Source of the DNA: Aphelocoma coerulescens
Lineage: Eukaryota; Chordata; Aves; Passeriformes; Corvidae
DNA: 64,000 bases
Reading direction: 5' to 3'
Assembly (NCBI RefSeq): GCF_041296385.1
Contig: NC_091014.1
Span: 49,060,078 to 49,124,077, forward strand
How positions within the stretch are numbered: position 1 is the first letter of the stretch; the number at the start of each line of letters is the position of its first letter. Positions 60,601 to 64,000 of this stretch are shown here, piece by piece. The position numbers and the translations under genes are program-made. A model generated the notes under the pieces. The model did not search any database, was not told the origin of the DNA, and was given only the letters and a program-made list of their open reading frames with translations.

Positions 60601-63600
60601 CAATGCCCGATTTCTGGCTCAATCTAGGGTTAGGGTTACGCCTAGGGTTAGGCTTGAGAAAACCACAAAGCCAGGAGCTCCAGGGACACTCACCATGCGA
60701 AAGGCAGGCCAAGCTTATCGCAGCACAGCCAAAACCTTGCTCCCTCTTCTTCATTCTTCTTGGAAGTCGCCACAACCCAATGCCTGATTTCTGGCTCAAT
60801 CTAGGGTTAGGGTTAGGGTTAGGGTTACGCCTAGGGTTAGGCTTGAGAAACCCACAAAGCCAGGAGCTCCAGGGATACTCACCATGCGAAAGGCAGGCCA
60901 AGCTTATCGCAGCACAAGCAAAACCTTGCTCCCTCTTCTTCATTCTTCTTGGAACTTGCCACAGCCCAATGCCCGATTTCTGTCTCAATCTAGGGTTAGG
61001 GTTACGCCTAGGGTTAGGCTTGAGAAAACCACAAAGCCAGGAGCTCCAGGGACACTCACCATGCGAAAGGCAGGCCAAGTTGAGCACGATACAGTTAAAA
61101 CCTTGCTCCCTCTTCTTCTTTCTGCTTGGAACTCGCTGCCGCCAATGCCACATTTCTGGCTCAAAATAGGGTTATGGTCGTGGTTACACCTAGTGTTAGG
61201 CTTTGAGAAATCCACAAAGCCAGGAGCTCCAGGGATACTCAGCATGCGAAAGGCAGGCCAAGCTTATCGCAGCACAAGCAAAACCTTGCTCCCTCTTCTT
61301 CATTCTTCTTGGAACTTGCCACAGCCCAATGCCCGATTTCTGTCTCAATCTAGGGTTAGGGTTAGGGTTAGGGTTACGCCTAGGGTTAGGCTTGAGAAAA
61401 CCACAAAGCCAGGAGCTCCAGGGATACTCCCCATGCGAAAGGCAGGCCAAGCTTATCGCAGCACAGCCAAAACCTTGCTCCCACTTCTTCATTCTTATTG
61501 GAATTCACCACAGCCCAATGCCCCATTTCTGGCTCAAACTAGGGTTAGGGTTACGCCTAGGGTTAGGCTTGAGAAAACCACAAAGCCGGGAGCTCCAGGG
61601 ACACTCACCATGCGAAAGGCAGGCCAAGTTGAGCACGATACAGTTAAAAGCTTGCTCCCTCTTCTTCTTTCTGCTTGGAACTCGCCGCCGCCCAATGCCC
61701 CATTTCTGGCTCCAACTAGGATTATGGTCGTGGTTACACCTAGTGTTAGGGTTTGAGAAATCCACAAAGCCAGGAGCTCCAGGGATACTCAGCATGCGAA
61801 AGGCAGGCCAAGCTTATCGCAGCACAGCCAAAACCTTGCTCCCTCCTCTTCATTCTTCTTGGAAGTCGCCACAACCCAATGCCTGATTTCTGGCTCAATC
61901 TAGAGTTAGGGTTAGGATTAGGGTTACGCCTAGGGTAAGGTTTGAGAAAACCACAAAGCCAGGAGCTCCAGGGATACTCAGCATGCGAAAGGCAGGCCAA
62001 GCTTATCGCAGCACAGCCAAAACCTTGCTCCCACTTCTTCATTCTTATTGGAATTCACCACAGCCCAATGCCTGATTTCTGGCTCAAACTAGGCTTAGGG
62101 TTACGCCTAGGGTTAGGCTTGAGAAAACCACAAAGCCAGGAGCTCCAGGGACACTCCCCATGCGAAAGGCAGGCCAAGCTTATCGCAGCACAGCCAAAAC
62201 CTTGCTCCCTCTTCTTCATTCTTCTTGGAAGTCGCCACAACCCAATGCCTGATTTCTGGCTCAAACTAGGGTTAGGGTTAGGGTTAGGGTTACGCCTAGG
62301 GTTAGGCTTGAGAAAACCACAAAGCCAGGAGCTCCAGGGACACCCACCATGTGAAAGGCAGGCCAAGTTGAGCACGATACAGTTAAAACCTTGCTCCCTC
62401 TTCTTCTTTCTGCTTGGAACTCGCTGCCGCCCAATGCCCCATTTCTGGCTCAAAATAGGGTTATGGTCGTGGTTACACCTAGTGTTAGGCTTTGAGAAAT
62501 CCACAAAGCCAGGAGCTCCAGGGATACTCCCCATGCGAAAGGCAGGCCAAGCTTATCGCAGCACAAGCAAAACCTTGCTCCCACTTCTTCATTCTTATTG
62601 GAATTCACCACAGCCCAATGCCCGATTTCTGGCTCAAACTAGGGTTAGGGTTACGCCTAGGGTTAGGCTTGAGAAAACCACAAAGCCAGGAGCTCCAGGG
62701 ACACTCACCATGCGAAAGGCAGGCCAAGTTGAGCACGATACAGTTAAAACCTTGCTCCCTCTTCTTCTTTCTGCTTGGAACTTGCCGCCGCCCAATGCCC
62801 CATTTCTGGCCCTAACTTCGGTTATGTTTATGGTTACACCTAGTGTTAGGATTTGAGAAATCCACAAAGCCAGGAGCTCCAGGGATACTCAGCATGCGAA
62901 AGGCAGGCCAAGCTTATCGCAGCACAGCCAAAACCTTGCTCCCACTTCTTCATTCTTCTTGGAAGTCGCCACAACCCAATGCCTGATTTCTGGCTCAAAC
63001 TAGGGTTAGGGTTAGGGTTAGGGTTATGCCTAGGGTAAGGTTTGAGAAAACCACAAAGCCAGGAGCTCCAGGGACACTCACCATGTGAAAGGCAGGCCAA
63101 GTTGAGCACGATACAGTTAAAAGCTTGCTCCCTCTTCTTCTTTCTGCTTGGAACTCGCCGCCGCCCAATGCCCCATTTCTGGCTCCAACTAGGATTATGG
63201 TCGTGGTTACACCTAGTGTTAGGGTTTGAGAAATCCACAAAGCCAGGAGCTCCAGGGATACTCAGCATGCGAAAGGCAGGCCAAGCTTATCGCAGCACAG
63301 CCAAAACCTTGCTCCCACTTCTTCATTCTTCTTGGAAGTCGCCACAACCCAATGCCTGATTTCTGGCTCAATCTAGGGTTAGGGTTAGGGTTAGGGTTAC
63401 GCCTAGGGTTAGGCTTGAGAAACCCACAAAGCCAGGAGCTCCCGGGATACTCCCCATGCGAAAGGCAGGCCAAGCTGATCGCAGCACAGCCAAAACCTTG
63501 CTCCCACTTCTTCATTCTTATTGGAATTCACCACAGCCCAATGCCCGATTTCTGGCTCAAACTAGGGTTAGGGTTACGCCTAGGGTTAGGCTTGAGAAAA

Positions 63601-64000
63601 CCACAAAGTCAGGAGCTCCAGGGACACCCACCATGCGAAAGGCAGGCCAAGTTGAGCACGATACAGTTAAAACCTTGCTCCCTCTTCTTCTTTCTGCTTG
63701 GAACTCGCTGCCGCCCAATGCCCCATTTCTGGCTCAAAATAGGGTTATGGTCGTGGTTACACCTAGTGTTAGGCTTTGAGAAATCCACAAAGCCAGGAGC
63801 TCCAGGGATACTCCCCATGCGAAAGGCAGGCCAAGCTTATCGCAGCACAAGCAAAACCTTGCTCCCTCTTCTTCATTCTTCTTGGAACTTGCCACAGCCC
63901 AATGCCCGATTTCTGGCTCAATCTAGGGTTAGGGTTACGCCTAGGGTTAGGCTTGAGAAAACCACAAAGCCAGGAGCTCCAGGGACACTCACCATGCGAA
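51576..64000 (+). repeat. Superrepeat copy 3 (partial, restarts mid-unit)
   Basis: Monomers from 51660 equal copy 1 starts plus 35,456 (16204 onward) and run to the window edge, which corresponds to copy 1 position 28544. Relative to copy 2 the offset is 10,844 before, and 10,832 after, the 42464 replacement. Private changes are GCTTAGGG at 56052, destroying an AvrII site, and CATGCTAAAGG at 57942. Unlike copy 1, it does not jump at the equivalent of 28483: at 63939 it reads CGCCTAGGGTTAGG. Confidence 0.9.
63953..64000 (+). repeat. Partial B monomer at the right edge
   Basis: The window ends 48 bp into a monomer, after GGGACACTCACCATGCGAA. By position it corresponds to the fusion monomer at 25198 or a B unit like 21892; the family-defining arm lies outside the window. 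The array continues beyond the edge. Confidence 0.85.

Larger units (their letters stand above)
1..64000 (+). repeat. Telomere-tailed satellite array (about 184-bp monomers)
   Basis: The complete window is a head-to-tail satellite. Every monomer can be started at the motif TTGAGAAA, followed by CCACAAAGCCAGGAGCTCC (SacI site GAGCTC), a GGCAGGCCAAG block, a family-specific arm, a pyrimidine tract, a CCCAATGC block, TTTCTGGC (TTTCTGTC in some family-A units) and then TAGGGT hexamers. The first starts are 23, 212, 389, 573, 762, 939, 1123, 1312, 1496, 1679, 1868, 2045, 2229, 2406, 2590, 2779, 2963, 3146, 3335, 3512 and 3696. Spacings are only 177, 183, 184 or 189 bp. All monomers have the same orientation and no non-satellite stretch occurs anywhere. 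The G-rich telomeric strand is +, so if the array is subtelomeric the chromosome end should lie to the right. Subtelomeric location is inferred from the hexamers; an interstitial block would look the same. Confidence 0.97.

Noticed and set aside
1..64000. CRISPR array
   Set aside because: The repeats are about 184 bp and directly adjacent, with no short repeat and unique spacer structure and no cas-like gene.
1..64000. Terminal telomere
   Set aside because: No pure TTAGGG run longer than about four units occurs; hexamers are confined to 29-41 bp tails between bodies.

Overview
The whole 64 kb window is one uninterrupted tandem satellite array with no gene, RNA gene or mobile element that I can support. 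It holds 348 complete head-to-tail monomers (first start at 23, last complete one ending at 63952, mean 183.7 bp) plus a partial monomer at each edge. Each monomer is a 148-bp unique body followed by a 29-41 bp tail of telomere hexamers (TAGGGT register, i.e. TTAGGG). The G-rich strand is always the + strand. This points to a eukaryote with TTAGGG telomeres and to subtelomeric or interstitial telomere-associated heterochromatin. Many of the sites that distinguish monomer families are CG to TG or CA transitions, which fits a CpG-methylated genome, so a vertebrate is most likely. I do not recognise the satellite and cannot name the species.

Two body families alternate. Family A carries an arm reading AGCTTATCGCAGCAC, an ATTCTTCTT or ATTCTTATT segment, and a nearly intact telomeric tail. 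Its lengths are 177, 183 or 189 bp, which is one, two or three perfect TTAGGG copies in the tail. Family B carries TTGAGCACGATACAG, a TTTCTGCTT segment and a degenerate hexamer tail (184 bp, or 183 with a 1-bp deletion). Several monomers are clear A/B hybrids. Of the first 61 monomers, 21 are 189 bp, 15 are 177, 20 are 184 and 5 are 183.

Layout. Positions 1-3870 form the left flank: two 550-bp trimers, then 1106-bp hexamers separated by a 361-bp dimer. Positions 3871-28482 are copy 1 of a 24,612-bp, 134-monomer superrepeat. Positions 28483 to about 51575 are copy 2, nearly identical, with one replaced monomer at 42464 that shifts later offsets from 24,612 to 24,624. From about 51576 to 64000 a third copy restarts at the equivalent of about 16.1 kb (copy 1 coordinate plus 35,456; copy 2 plus 10,844 and later 10,832). 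Inside each superrepeat a 4.0-kb block occurs twice (12990-16990 and 21257-25257 in copy 1), and 26190-28482 is a further local copy of 22891-25183. The order of events can be read from shared and private variants and from recombinant monomers at the junctions.

Open frames up to 408 codons occur on both strands. They are by-products of stop-poor repeats whose 177/183/189-bp lengths are multiples of three, and I do not annotate them as genes. If the array has a function, it lies in its telomere-like tails (telomere-protein binding, G-quadruplex potential, telomeric-repeat transcription, recombination substrate), which is inference.
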